DNA of 64,000 nt from Conus ventricosus (Eukaryota; Mollusca; Gastropoda; Neogastropoda; Conidae): positions 73,684,157-73,748,156 of the forward strand of contig CM031596.1 of the NCBI GenBank assembly GCA_018398815.1. The letters run 5' to 3'. A program made the translations under genes and the position numbers. The notes under the pieces are model-generated. The model was not told where the DNA came from and did not search any database. It saw nothing but the letters and a program-made list of their open reading frames with translations. Every line of letters starts with the position of its first letter. Within the stretch, counting starts at the first letter, position 1. Shown one piece after another: positions 1 to 47,564 of the stretch.

Positions 1-2031
1 CATGAAGGTTTGCGAAACTTTTGTTTTTTTAATTATGATTTTCATTTTGTTTTTGAACAATTTTTAAACAGCAGAGATACATAGCATTTGAAAGTAGTTT
101 CATAATAATTAGGTGAGCCTTTGAGTCTTTTTATTCTTCACTATCTATGCAGTGTGTATAAAATTTGTTTCATCTTTATACAGCTAACCCTTACCCCCTA
201 TCCCTCCTCCACTTGTAATTCATTTGTTTTTTTCCTCTCTCTCCCTTTTCCTCCATTTTTCTTTTTTTTTAATATATATATATTCAATTCAAAACTTCTT
301 TTTTTTTCTAATACCTTCCACTTTCTTCCAAATTTCAGCACCTGTTGTTTGTTTCCCCCCTCCACCCCACTTCTTCCATCCTTTCTCGTCCCAAACTGTC
401 TTGTCATGTTCGTCAACCCTGCCCCTCCAATCCATATCCATTCATTTGGTACATTATCATGTACTGAGTATGCATTGTATGTCCACACGTCCATCACTAG
501 ATATACTTTCATTTTCCACCTATCACCTCATCATCACGTTTTTCTCTGTGTCTTCAGCCCCTCCGCCTTCCTTCCTAGGTCCTGCCTCATGTTAAAAACG
601 TCCCACCATGCCCACACCATGCGCTCTTGTCCCCACTTCTCACTCTGTCCATGCCTCCTTCTGCCCCTACCTCCCCTCCCCCCCCCCCCCCCCTTCCCTT
701 TTTTTTAAAGAGTGTATGTCTTTGTGGTATGTTTCAAGTGCGTTTGATGTCTGCTGAACAATGGCAGAGAACAGGGATGTGTGTTTGTATGCATGTGCAT
801 ATGTTAGGTACTTGCTGAAACTGGTGAAAGAAAATCATGATGAAAACATTGGGCAATTTTATCGTTTATCATTTTATTTCTGAAGAAGCACTTGTGGTAA
901 AAGCTCTAATTTTTATCAAATTTCCCCAATGCACACACACACACACACACACACACTGCGGAAAGAGCAGATAAGAAGCATCAGTCACTCGGTCACCATG
1001 ATAGCATCATCAGCATTGCCTGGACAGGCATTCATGCATGCCAGATCTCCTCATGACAGCTACAAACAGAAGAGCCTGGAGAGAAACGGTGGCTGCCTCA
1101 GCACGTCCCCCCCAACGACCCCCAGCGGTCGGGGGAATGACTGACTGACTGACACATGCATTTATTCATATTAACATTCTTGTTCATTATGTAACACTGT
1201 CTTCTAAGCCGGTGAGAAACAGAAGACAATATTGTCAAGGGCAGAGAGAGAGTGTAGATTCAAATATTTATTAACGTTATGTGGGGAATAGAAAGACAAT
1301 AAAAAGGTAGGAAGCCAATACAAAAAAATAAGGGGGGGGGGGGGGGGGGGGGGAAGGATAACACCATTATCCACCCCATCCATGCCCATAAAGAAAAAAG
1401 TGTATTATTATATATGCAGTGTGCTGGCTCAAACACATACACAAACACTGCATGGTTACATTTTAAACATTTTGTATATTGACATTTGCATGCATTAACA
1501 CCGCATGTAAATAACAGTAGCAGTTTATTTTGAAAGTGTAAACAGTAACAATCGCTTTAAGAAGGAAAGTAAAATGTATGCTGTTATAATATAGTAATAA
1601 TATACATGTGGATAAGCATTGTTGATATCAGCTCTTCTTTCTTAGCTGTCCGCCTTCAACCAGCTGAAGATTCTGACACTAAAAAAAAAAAAAAAAAAAA
1701 AAAGAGATACTGCATAACTACACAGCTAGCATTTGTTACAGTATGTAAACAATTTTCATCTGTAAGATTCTGAGTTTTGCTGACATTCCAGCTGCGGTGG
1801 AAACAGGCTCCACAGAAGATGACCAGAGATCAATTCTAGCATGGGGAACCTAGAGTTCTGTACAATTTCTACAAATCAAGCTAAATCTAGATTGAATAGC
1901 TTGTGGGGCTGATCCAGATAGCTTTCCGCATGAACATTCTTTTATCGATATCAAACATATCCCTCTGTGGAAGAACTAAGTGAAGCCAGATCAAAGTGCC
2001 CATTTTGGTCTTGAGCTGAATATGAGAAGAT
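1..2031. other. No gene; low-complexity sequence upstream of LINE debris
   Basis: I see no supported gene here. The stretch holds T/C-rich sequence, a C tract (678-693), a CA microsatellite (932-955), a 22-base G tract (1332-1353) and a 23-base A tract (1681-1703). The open frames are low-complexity translations of these tracts. A short motif at 836-860 resembles sequence at the far right edge of the window. Confidence 0.6.
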
Positions 2032-2175
2032 AAGTGTTTTCTCGTTCTTCGTTTTCACTGTCCTAAATGTTATTTGTTTTTGCCTGAAGAAGACCCAAGA
2101 GGTCGAAATGCATTGTGTTTTGTCCTGTACTTTGTTTATGCCCTGGCAGTAACTAACCCACTCTCTTTCTAAATT
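2032..2175 (+). repeat. Interspersed repeat, copy 1 (also at 24646-24795)
   Basis: This stretch matches 24646-24795 in the same orientation with scattered differences, and 24524-24610 in reverse. It contains CTGAAGA, a short stem and GAAA, which resembles a hammerhead ribozyme core with one base changed (CUGAUGA to CUGAAGA). Such motifs occur in the terminal repeats of Penelope-like elements. That family link is only a suggestion. Confidence 0.6.
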
Positions 2176-2250
2176 ATCCTTTCTGTAACCTAGTCCGGGA
2201 AAGTTGGTCTACCCATGCTGAAAGTCATTTACAGTAAACTAACTTGTCAG

Positions 2251-4018
2251 TCAGTGTTGTTGGAGCAGAAACTGTTAACACTTTCAAAAAACGTCTTGAT
2301 AAACACTTGATACACCTTATGTTTCAAACAAATATTGCCTTGCACTGATTCAAAATTTTTAAAACCGTGCATATGCTTTATAAAAGTGCGAGAAAAAGAC
2401 CAAAATATTTCTGCTAAAATCATAAAATTACCTACACTGAGCAGGCTAAAGGCTAAGATGCCACTGACAGTGACTAAAGAAGGTGAAACAGCAGAGGCAG
2501 ATATTGGTAAGGAAGACATTTTGAATGGTTTTTTTTCTAGTGTATTCACAAAGGAAGATACCAATAATGTGCCTAATTTTAGTCCAGCTTCAAGGTCAAA
2601 AGGTATAGTATTGGAAAATGTATCTGTTGATTCATTAAAGAAGAAACTTCAATCTCTGGACCCAAATGAGGCATGTGGTCTTGATGCCATTCCATCAAGA
2701 CTATTAAAGGAGCTAAATGAGGAGACTGCCTTCCCACTTTATATACTCTTTTCTAAATCTGTTGAAGAAATGATACCTTCAGATTGGAAAACAGCTACAG
2801 TCATACCAGTATTCAAAAAAGGTACGGAACAGACCCAGGGAATTATAGACCAAGAGTTTAACATGCATTATATCCATAATCTTATAATCTTTTATTAGGG
2901 AGGCTATTATCAAACATATGACAAAATAAATATATGCTGAGTGCCAACATGGATTTCGTGCAAAAAGATCTTGTGTGACTCAACTGCCAGAAGTGATGGA
3001 AGACTTCACAAAGGAGATAGATAAAGGAGAGAATATAGATGTATTTAGACTTAGAAAAGCATTCAATTCAGTACCACATGAAAGACTCAAAAAGAAATTG
3101 GAGACTTATGGAATAGTAGGAAATGTACTTGGTTGGGTTAAAGACTTGTTATAAAAAAGAACTCAAAAGTTAATGATTGGTATAGTTCTTTCTCTCATAG
3201 TGCTGATGTTATTAGTGGGATACCACAAGGCAGCATTTTAGGAGCAATATTATTCACTGTGCTTATAAATGATCTCCCCTGTAGAATTAAAGAGTACATG
3301 TAAAATTTTTGCAGATGACACAAAACTTTATATACTCTCTGAAATTGTATTAAGGAATTACGAAAGGATATTGCAACGTTAGTACAGTGGTCCGATATTT
3401 GGAACCTATATTTTAATGCTGAAAAATGTGAAGTATTTCATATTGGAAAATCAAACCCACAAAAGGTTTAGATAATAAAAATTGGGGACATGGAAGTAAA
3501 AGTACCTAAATGTGAGGAAGAGAAAGACCTAGGTGTGATTTATGACAAAAGTTTTGTTGTTTTTTTTCTAAAAGTTCAAATCTTTGCCAAGTCATTACTA
3601 TGATGACTGGAGAATTGTTAGCCTGCACTTGTTTTCCCCCACTACTTAATTGTTCAAAAGTTTATTATTTGACAAACATATTGTGAATAGTATTAACAAG
3701 GCCAACAGAATGTTGGAATAATAATAAAAAAAGAACATTTACATTTATAGAAAAGGACACTTTTTTACAACTATGTAAGACAATAATTAGACCTGTTCTT
3801 GAATATGGCAATACTGTATGGTATCCAATGCTAAAGAGACAATCAGAAGCTCTAGAACAGGTTCAAAGAAGAGCAACAAAGATCATCTATAATATAAAGG
3901 ATTACTCATAACAGGAAAGATTAAAATATTTACAACTTCCAACATTCAAAGCAAGAAGAATAAGAGGGGACTTGATTCAAACATATAAGATATTTAATGG
4001 TATTGATGATGTTGATAA
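2251..4018 (+). mobile_element. Decayed CR1/Jockey-like LINE reverse transcriptase fragment
   Basis: The first about 70 bases encode a typical LINE ORF2 C-terminus (VNTFKKRLDKHL), probably from another copy. From about 2386 the sequence reads as a non-LTR reverse transcriptase: LNGFFSSVF, a proline-rich linker, VIPVFKKG, then across frameshifts HGFR near 2945, FNSVPHERL near 3065, SGIPQGS near 3215 and an ADD-type palm near 3315. The C-terminal part includes RPVLEYGNTVW near 3795 and RGDLIQTYKIFNG near 3965. Stops and frameshifts are frequent, so it is dead. A piece of another repeat family interrupts it at about 3560-3660. It lies just upstream of MAT exon 1. Confidence 0.85.
3560..3660. repeat. 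Fragment of the palindromic repeat family nested in a LINE
   Basis: This piece (GTTCAAATCTTTGCCAAGTC and onward) matches one arm of the 45.2 kb palindrome, around 45345-45430. It interrupts the LINE reading between a YDKS-like segment and a HIVNSINKANRM-like segment, so it inserted into the LINE. It shows that the 45.2 kb sequence is a dispersed repeat and not a single-copy oddity. Confidence 0.65.
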
Positions 4019-4099
4019 TTAATAACTGAAATAAGATAATGAATTTGAAGGATAAATTACACTGAGCTAGATGACCAACAGACATAAGAAAAAATATGT

Positions 4100-4294
4100 A
4101 TATACAGAAAGGGCGTAAAAAGCCTAAACTGGCTAAGTTGTTTGATACAACACCCCAAATCCTGATCCTGATCTTGATAAAATACTCCGTCATAGGCCTA
4201 CGCGAATGGTCTCCCGTGACGCCATCAGTAGGCCTATCTTTCGGCAAGATTGAAGTGTATCCGCCATTTTGCAAACATCCACTCTCGAATTACC
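4100..4294 (+). promoter_or_regulatory. Probable 5' UTR / promoter-proximal region of the MAT gene
   Basis: The stretch is locally richer in GC and CpG than the A/T-rich LINE debris on both sides and directly precedes the MAT start codon. It contains CCGCCATTTTG at 4260-4270, which resembles a YY1-type site often found near metazoan housekeeping starts. No TATA box is obvious. The transcription start cannot be placed from sequence alone. Confidence 0.35.
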
Positions 4295-39393
<35,099 letters not shown>

Positions 39394-39867
39394 GCATTGA
39401 TGCACAGCTGTCATGAAAGAGGGTGTCACCTGAAGGTTTATTTACTGCCTGTTTATTCCGGTGCTGTACAGTAGAGGGCTTAAAAAGACACTGTGAAACT
39501 CAGCTGGAAGATTCGCCCAGAGTTCCCTGGGGAGATACCCAAAGTTCTGAAACTGTGAGCATTGATGCACAGCTGTCATGAAAGAGGGTGTCACCTGAAG
39601 GTTTATTTACTGCTTGTTTATTCGGGTGCTGTACAGTAGAGGGCTTAAAAAGACGCTGTGAAACTCAGCTGGGAAGATTCATGTATTTTGTAATTCAGTT
39701 TTGACTTAGTGGCTTTAACCCTTTCACTGCCAGACGTTCTGTTTTGCATAAATCCCCATCGCCAGCCATTTTTCAGAAAATCTCTTATTTCATACCAGCA
39801 TGTGTGAAATGCAGATATCTCTGGAACTAAACAATTAATTCTCAGGCTGTTTTGGGGAAATTGAGGA

Positions 39868-39873
39868 AATAAA
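39868..39873 (+). terminator. Candidate MAT polyadenylation signal
   Basis: This is the first AATAAA after the MAT stop codon, about 475 bases downstream. Confidence 0.5.
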
Positions 39874-40357
39874 CTGTACTTTTTTGTGAAAATATAGAAT
39901 GTTAATAAGTGGTTAGACCACAATTTCAAATTGTTGGTAATTTCAAACGCAAAAGAAATGCAAAATAAAAAAGTTGAATGATATCTTTAGTCTCAACATA
40001 AAAAAGAAGAAAGCATGCCATTAAACTCTGAACAAAGAAGGAAAAAATAATCCACTCACAAAATAAAGACCAGAAAGTATGTTATATTCAACAGAAAAAC
40101 GGAAAGAAAAAAAAAATCAACATACTCCAACAGCAGAAGAGCTGGAAATAGTCCACAGGTTGAAAATCATCCTTGTTCACCAGCACTCCTGAAACAACTT
40201 TTCAGAGGAATGATTAGTAATATGACTTAAGAAACCACACACACACATATAACAAAATGCTTACACCCCACTGGCACACGCATGAAAGAAAGAAAAAGAG
40301 GGCACACACACACTTTCTTATGCCTCATATGTACACACATGAAAGAAAGAAAAAGGT

Positions 40358-40383
40358 AACACACACACACACACACGTGCGCG

Positions 40384-40414
<31 letters not shown>
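40358..40414. repeat. CA/CGCA microsatellite
   Basis: (CA)n with a GTGCGCGCACG centre. Confidence 0.95.
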
Positions 40415-41989
40415 CCCTTTCACTCTCACTGTTGAAAGCAATATTTCTTCATGAAAAGAAAGTCATTCACTTGCCTGTTGGTCTCTAGAACCTGGGGAGC
40501 AATGCTGCTAGGGCGTATGAGTCCAGCTGGTCACTCAAACTCATCTCTGCTGCACACCTCTGACACGTGTCAGTCAGCCACGCCCCCTTTGACATCGATT
40601 CGTGGCAAGCCAGCTTTGCTTGCAGTTCATTATCTTGTAGCTGTTAGTCGCCCCCTATAATGTCTCTCTCACTCACACGGCTTTCTATTCAGTCACAGCA
40701 AGTTAGCCCAGAGCCAGCAACACTAAGCTTGTTCAAGGGCCTGTGTGTGTGTGTGTGTGCAAGACACACTGCCTGCTCAGCCCTTCACTTGGCTCGCGTC
40801 CAACAGTCAACCTCTGTGGTAATTCGGTCAAGCTCTCCCTTTCACATCTTTCCTGGTCACAATCTGGGCATTATTTATCTGAATCAGGATCAACTGACCG
40901 TCTCTTCAATATTTCCAGCACCTGATCTGTGGTAAATGTACGACGAGGCCGAGTACGTGAAGTGCTTGGTTGTGAATGGAAAAACAATCGGTATAAATTG
41001 ATTAAAAAAAAACACTTAACTGAACACTGCTCTGTGAGTATGGTATTTTCTCATCAAAATCTAGAACAGAAATGTCATTACTAAGTGGATCTGGTGGATG
41101 GAAGGTAACTTGAAATAAAGTGAAAAAGTGTCAAAATCATGAAGATGTTGAATCCATGCCAAAGTTTTGGATTGGATATAAATTATCTTTAGTTTGACTT
41201 GTTTACTCATGACTGTAACTTCCGATTTTGTTTATTTTGAATATGTTTTATTTGAATGTTATCAATGTATCTTGTATTCCAATGACATTTTGATGCCGGT
41301 GAAAATAAGAGTTGTCAAGGATCATGTGCATCCTTTGAGAGGGCTTAGAAGTGGATAGTGTGGTGGATCTTTTGTGTTTGATAGGCAGGAAATCGGCACT
41401 TGTATCCTTATATGCGGTCAAAATTGGATGATTGTTTGTTGATTGGTTTTTTCCTGTTTGTTTTTGCACATCATTTTTGCAAAATTTATGTGTCAGTGGA
41501 ATGATTGGTTTTCATGATCTTGTTTTTGTTTTTTTCTTTTACACATGAGTGAGACCAAATCTCAGTCTCCATCTGTTTTATTTTCTTGCCAGCTTAATAA
41601 TTTTTTTTTTTTTTTTTGATTCTTGTCTTTTGACAGATTTACAGTTTTGTCAACCCTTAGAAATTTTCTTCCATTTGTAATCTGATTTTCCAAAGTGCCA
41701 TATTTACGACATTGAAGCATTTCAAGAACAAAGTTGTTTTTTTACAATTTGTAGGAATGTCAACTGTCCACTTCTGCAGATTTCAACTGAAAAAAAAAAA
41801 CTCTTGCTGCTTTTTTCCCATACTGAAAAAAATCAACAATTTTGCATACATGAATTGTAAAATGGTGAAAAAAATCAGTATTGTTTGGGGGATAAAATGG
41901 ACGAAAATAGTACACCTTGACCCATGTGCTGTCACTCATTTTCAGTAGATTTTGATTTCTCCTCTGCTCTGGATGTGCATTTATCTGCT
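40415..41989. other. No gene seen downstream of MAT
   Basis: 40430-40980 is somewhat richer in GC and unique-looking, with no convincing coding region. 41000-41990 is A/T-rich. The left part (to about 41530) is the clean counterpart of the corrupted duplicate. Confidence 0.5.
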
Positions 41990-42665
41990 GACTTGTGAGG
42001 TGCTGTAGCTGGTGTTCACATCAGTTGATCTGCTGACATGTTAGGTGTTCATGCTGGTGTCAGTTGATCTGCAGACGTTAGATGTTCATGCTGGTGTCAG
42101 CATCAGTTGATCTGCAGACATGTTAGATGTTCATGCTGGTGTCAGTTGATCTGCAGACATGTTAGATGTTCATGCTGGTGTCAGTTGATCTGCAGATGTT
42201 TATGCTGGTGTCAGCGTCAGTTGATCTGCAGACATGTTAGACGTTCATGATGGTGTCAGTTGATCTGGAGACATGTTAGATATTCATACAGGTGTCAGCA
42301 TCAGTTGATCTGCAGACATGTTAGATGTTCATGCTGGTGTCCGTTGATCTGCAGACATGTTAGATGTTCACACTGGTGTCAGCGTCAGTTGATCTGCAGA
42401 CATGTTACATGTTCATGCTGGTGTCAGTTGATCTGCAGACATGTTAGATGTTCATGCAGGTGTCAGTTGATCTGCAGACATGTTAGATGTTCATGCAGGT
42501 GTCAGTTGATCTGCAGACATGTTAGATGTTCATGCTGGTGTCAGCATCAGTTGATCTGCAGACATGTTAATGTTCAGGCTGGTGTCCCGTTGATCTGCAG
42601 AAATGTTAGATGTTCATGCTGGTGTCAGTTGATCTGCAGACATGTTAGATGTTCAGGCTAGTGTC
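41990..42665 (+). repeat. 39-bp minisatellite with a 45-bp variant
   Basis: About 16 units of GTCAGTTGATCTGCAGACAT plus GTTAGATGTTCATGCTGGT. Some units carry an extra CAGCAT/CAGCGT hexamer before GTTGATC. Because 39 is a multiple of three, one frame stays open for 133 codons as a 13-residue Cys/Arg/His repeat. I treat that as a by-product. Confidence 0.97.
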
Positions 42666-43791
42666 ATCAGTCATCATTACTTTCGATGCATGCATATATT
42701 CATCTCATGTTTTTCCCTGAAGTGGTCAATTTTCCACTCTCTTTTCAGGAAGTTGGCATTCCTGCTTTGTCCAACTGTACACGCTAGATAGCGACCTACT
42801 ATTTCTACATCTGTAAACAGCACGGCTTGACATTCACCTAACATTTCTGTAAACACCACATGCATGATATTCACTTATCATTTCTGTGAACACCACAGGC
42901 ATATCCATCTACATTTCTGTGAACACCACAGGCACATCATTACCTGCAACTTTGTATAGCCCACAAGCACATTCATCATCCACCATTTCTATGTACAACT
43001 GAAGCACATTAATTGCCTATCATTGCCATAAACACTAGAGATACATTTGTTATCTAGCTGTTCTTTAACCTCCAGAAGCAAGTTATTTATATACAATTTT
43101 ACAAGTATGTTAAGGCGTTTCACTCATATGTTCATGAAGTTCCTGAGAAATGATTGATTAAACTTTTCAGTGTTTCATGCTTGATGTTTGACACATTAAA
43201 ATATGATTGAACATGTGTGTTTAACATGCTTGTTTTGCTTGGTCAGTGTCCTTACTTTCTCAGTTCCCATTTTCCCTCATTGCAGAAAGCAAGTGTGACG
43301 GATTTTCTGACTTTCCTGCTCATTGTTGAGATACAGGATGTATGGAACTATGGACAGAAGCATTGATATCTCCAGAAACAAACTGCTCTCACACAGACCC
43401 TTGCCCTCCGTCTTTCACCTTTACAAAGGTGATGGAAATTAAGAACTCTGCAGCTCCCCTGGATCCCCTGGCTTCAGTTAGTTCCGATGAGTTTTCTGCA
43501 CTTTCTGATTCATGTCTGTGTGCGACCATGAGAGTATGGGTTTGTGTGGTGGTGGTGTGTATAAATAAGTGTGTAATTTTATTAAACAATATGGGAGAAA
43601 AGTACATTTTCTATAAATTTGTCTTCTTCGGACATTATTTAAAAAAAAAAAAAGACAAAAAATCAAGGGCTGCTGATTGTGATCTGGGAATATTGTTTTG
43701 TGCATTTTTCAATGTCTCTTGTTTGTGTTTTGGCTTGTTTTCAGTAATGCTGGGTCTGTGTCAATCGCCCTTTGTTTTTCTTTTGCAAAAT

Positions 43792-44412
43792 CTTACTGAT
43801 AATGAAAAAGAAAAAAAGAAACACCCGAAGGTGCTGGGGAGGACCCAGAGAAGCACTGTCCTTACCTGCCCTTAGAGCAGTCCTGTACCACCCCTGGAGG
43901 CCTGCGCTGTGTTGACGATGGTACAGGCACGCACAGGACACTCCATTAAGATATCAAGGGACATAACTGCTCCCGAACAGAGGTAAATAGACTACAGATG
44001 CAGCTAAATAACAGCCCCAAAGTAGCATCCCCCATGGGTGTACCAGCCCGTATTCATGACTGCAGGCCCACCGGCGAAAAACACCACCCCCCAGCTGCCG
44101 AGCACACCCCACAGACCCAACCACCCCTGCCCACGGACAGATGAAGACAGTGCCACTCCAGACACAGCCAAGCTTCGCCATACGGTCTTATGTGCCCTCA
44201 AGAGAGAATCCAAACTTGTAGTCTTTCCCACTGTCAACAGGACTTTTCCTGTGGTCAGTGGGTCTTTCCTCACCGCCACTGGACCTTTCTCCAGGTCAGC
44301 CTAGTTAAGGCAAAGAAGAAAAAGAAACACCCGAAGGTGCTGGGGAGGACCCAGAGAAGCACTGTCCTTACCTGCCCTAGAGCATCCTGTACCACTTACT
44401 GATAATGAAAAA
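43792..44412. mobile_element. Insertion flanked by 18-base direct repeats with about 75-base terminal repeats
   Basis: CTTACTGATAATGAAAAA occurs at 43792-43809 and 44395-44412. Just inside, a 75-base segment (AGAAACACCCGAAGGTGCTG to CTGTACCAC) occurs at 43817-43891 and again at 44323-44395 with two small indels. About 430 bases of GC-richer unique sequence lie between. No coding domain is apparent. It could be a short retroelement with terminal repeats or the product of a tandem duplication around an insertion. Confidence 0.7.
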
Positions 44413-44663
44413 TATTACCTCTTTCAAGACCTCTAAAAATCACACTGAACATCCTGGAATCTGCTGTATGTATCTCATGTCATACAAATCCCCAACGCTC
44501 TCAAAGAAAAGGTTTTCAAAACGAGTGGCTTATCACATGGTAAGTACCATGGAGCCCCCTCAGTTGTTAAAAGATATGAGAGTGTTTGAATTTACTGAAA
44601 GAAGTGGCCTGTGTATAACTGCGTGTTAAAAATTGAAAATGAAATGAGGCAGGAAACAGTAAA

Positions 44664-45558
44664 CTATAAACAGTAAACAAGTAGGGTAACTTTTGGTCCC
44701 ATAAGAAAACCTAACACAGATAACTTTTATTCAAGACTGCACAGCCTTTTAAACTTGAATAAAGACAGACAAATACATAGACGAACAAACTTCTGCTCCC
44801 ATAAGAAAACCTAACACAGAGTAACTTTTATTCAAGACTGGCACAGCCTTTTAAACTTGAATAAAGACAGACAAATACAAAGACGAACAAACTTCTGCTC
44901 CCATAAGAAAACCTAACACAGAGCAACTTTTATTCAAGACTGGCACAGCCTTTAAACTTGAATAAAGACAGACAAATACAAAGATGAACCAATCCAATAG
45001 TGGGAAGAAACAAGCGCAGGCCAACAACTCAACAGTCTTCATTGTAAATGACTTGGCAAAGATTTGGACTTAAGGGGGGTTGAAGATGGAGAAACTGGGA
45101 ACATGAAATTAAGAAAATATAGATATGAAAACTCTTCACTAGCTGCATAGAGAACCATAGTAATCCCTTTCGAAAGCAGATCTATTAGGCAGCCTAATAG
45201 ATCTGCTTTCGAAAGGGATACGATGGTTCCCTCATGCAGCTGGTGAAGAGTTTCATATCTATAATATATTTTCTTAATTTCATGTTCCCAGTTTCTCCAT
45301 CTTCAACCTCCCCCCCCCCCCCCCCCCCCCCCCCTCCAATCCCCTTAAGTCCAAATCTTTGCCAAGTCATTACTATGAAGACAGCTAGCTGAGTTGTTGG
45401 CCTGCGCTCGTTTTTTCCCCCACTATTAGGTTGTTCGTCTTTGTATTTGTCTGTCTTTATTTAAGTTTAAAAGGCTGTGCCAGTCTTGAATAAAAGTTAC
45501 TCTGTGTTAGGTTTTCTTATGGGAGCAAAAGTTACCCTACTTGTTTACTGTTTATTGT
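44664..45558. repeat. 0.9-kb imperfect palindrome
   Basis: The two halves are reverse complements around 45191; the innermost GCAGATCTATTAGGC / GCCTAATAGATCTGC pairs exactly around a single A. The left arm (44664-45190) holds three copies of a 102-base segment (CCCATAAGAAAACCTAACAC and onward), while the right arm has one. The right arm carries a C tract (45310-45334) where the left arm has a short G run. No coding region is present. Confidence 0.92.
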
Positions 45559-45789
45559 GTGTTTAAAATTACAGAAAGGAGCAGCCTGTGCATGACCGAC
45601 CTAAAATTTCCTTTGTGGCCATAAGATTTGGATGGATGTGAAATTGTTTTTGTCTGTGTTCCAGTCTTTTTGCCAAGGTCTGTGATATAACTATCATAAA
45701 CTTTGGGTAACAGCCATTTATCTTTGGGTTGCAGATCTATGAAAGGGACAGATGATCTGGAAATTTCTTTATTTGTGGATGTCCTGGCA

Positions 45790-46480
45790 GCAGTAGTCAG
45801 AAAAACTTTGAGAGAAAATCACCGGGAAAAAAAGGGAAATGATGGAACTAACAGTGCAGTCAGAATAACTTTGAGAGAATTATTCAAGTGAAGTAGGTGA
45901 AGATGATTACACAAAAAGGGCAATCAGAGTAACTTTTAGAGAATTGAAATAAGAATTAGGGCGGGTGGGGAGGGGGAGGGAGCGGGGAGAGACTATAAAG
46001 CATACAAATAGAACAGAGTGAGAATAACTCTTGAGAGAATTAAAGGTGTGAGTATACGAAGGGACAGACGAACAGTGAAAATAGCTTGGAAAACAGTAAG
46101 TGAAGAGTGAGGAAGATGGGACTGACAAATAGAACATTCAGAATAACTTGCAAAGAACTGGGGGGGGGGGGGGGGGGGGGGAGACTAAGAAATAAAACAG
46201 ACAGAATAACGCAGAGAGAAATAAAGTTGATATGCTTGGGGAGATGGGGACTGGGAGGGATGATGAAACCGACAAATAGAACTGTCATAACAACTTGGTG
46301 ACATTTATAGATAAGAGGGAGGTTGGAGGGGGACCAATAAACGTCGGAGTGACTTTAAAAAGTAAAGTGAAGGCGGGTATGGGGGAGAATGATGGGATTG
46401 ACAAATAGAACAGTCAGAGCAATTTGGTGAGAAATAATGTTTTAGGGGAGGAGGGTTGACAGGACAGACAAGTAGAACAG
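45790..46480 (+). repeat. Degenerate minisatellite, about 65-90-bp units
   Basis: Variants of ACAAATAGAACAGTCAGAAT followed by AACTTTGAGAGAATTAAAG recur about nine times, each followed by a G-rich stretch. One of these is a 22-base G tract (46160-46181). Confidence 0.8.
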
Positions 46481-47118
46481 TCGGATGGGTCTGGTCCTCT
46501 TTGCACAAGGAACAGCCCCAAGAAGAACCGCTAAAGCAATCCATCAATTCCGAGACTGCTCCCATGAGATCTTGGGCCTCCTGACGAAGAACGGTTTCCT
46601 GCACGGAAGGTGGTGGCATCGACCCAGGTGGGGGGAACAAGAAAATTAGGACCTTCTCTTTCCAAGAAAGATGGTGCTCCTTCTCTTGCACCATGGCTAT
46701 CCATGGGTTCAGTTCATTAGCTACCACTGACGTGCATGCCTGGACCGGCTGCCCACCTGTGATGGAGGAAATGTGTCAGGTGGGGTATTGCAGGACTCCT
46801 GAACAGAGTGGACTGTTTATGGCGCGAATGTCCATTGGGTACTCTCACTGTCCTTTTTTGGTGCAGCCTTTTCTGACTGTACCAAAAATGGGAAGAGGGC
46901 TATGATGGCCTTGGTCAGGACTAGAAGTCTGCGGGGCCCCTGGATTCTCTAGACTTGGAATCTTCCTGCGCTCGGCAACTGGAGGGGGAGGGCACACTGC
47001 CTCAGGAAGACCAGGAGGTTGGGATGATTGATTAGCCTCCCCTGTCTTGCTGCTGTGTTTGTCACAATTTGACTAGCAGATCATAGTCAGAACATGTAAA
47101 CAAATACACTCCAACAAA
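46481..47118 (-). other. Unassigned GC-richer block, possibly transposon-derived
   Basis: On the - strand the frame at 46305-46727 continues upstream with in-frame stops (MVANELNPWIAMVQEKEHHL and onward; QETVLRQEAQDLMGAVSELM). The amphipathic pattern looks protein-like. I do not recognise the family, and stops at both ends suggest a decayed element or a single exon. Confidence 0.3.
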
Positions 47119-47144
47119 GGGGGGGGGGGGGGGGGGGGGGGGGG
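47119..47144. repeat. Poly(G) tract, 26 bases
   Basis: An uninterrupted G run. Confidence 0.95.
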
Positions 47145-47564
47145 AAACTTGCATTAGAAAGAAAATGAAAGAAGCGAAACACGCCTTTCTTTTGACTTAC
47201 ATTGTCCTGTTCATATATGATTTCAAAGTATCCCCCACACCCCTCCTCCATTGCAAAAACTTACACAGATATGTGTATAGCAAGGGAAGGAGAGAAAGAG
47301 ATGGACAGGAGGCAGGTAAACGGTGCTGAAGACAGAGAGAGTGGGTGGAGGAACTGACAGTGAGGATCATAGAGACTGGAGGGAACAGAAAGACCAAGAC
47401 AGACAGACTTGCCATTCGACTGACCTGTGCAAATATGAAAAGAGGAAAATAATACAGACACAGATCAACAAACAGAAAAGAAAAGAACTACATAAAATGG
47501 GATTAAAGAAGCTGTCTTCAAACACAATCTCATCCAAGCCATGACATCACCTGCTTTTTCTGAG

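Noticed and set aside
41990..42665. CRISPR array
   Set aside because: Units are contiguous with no unique spacers; it is a minisatellite in an animal genome.
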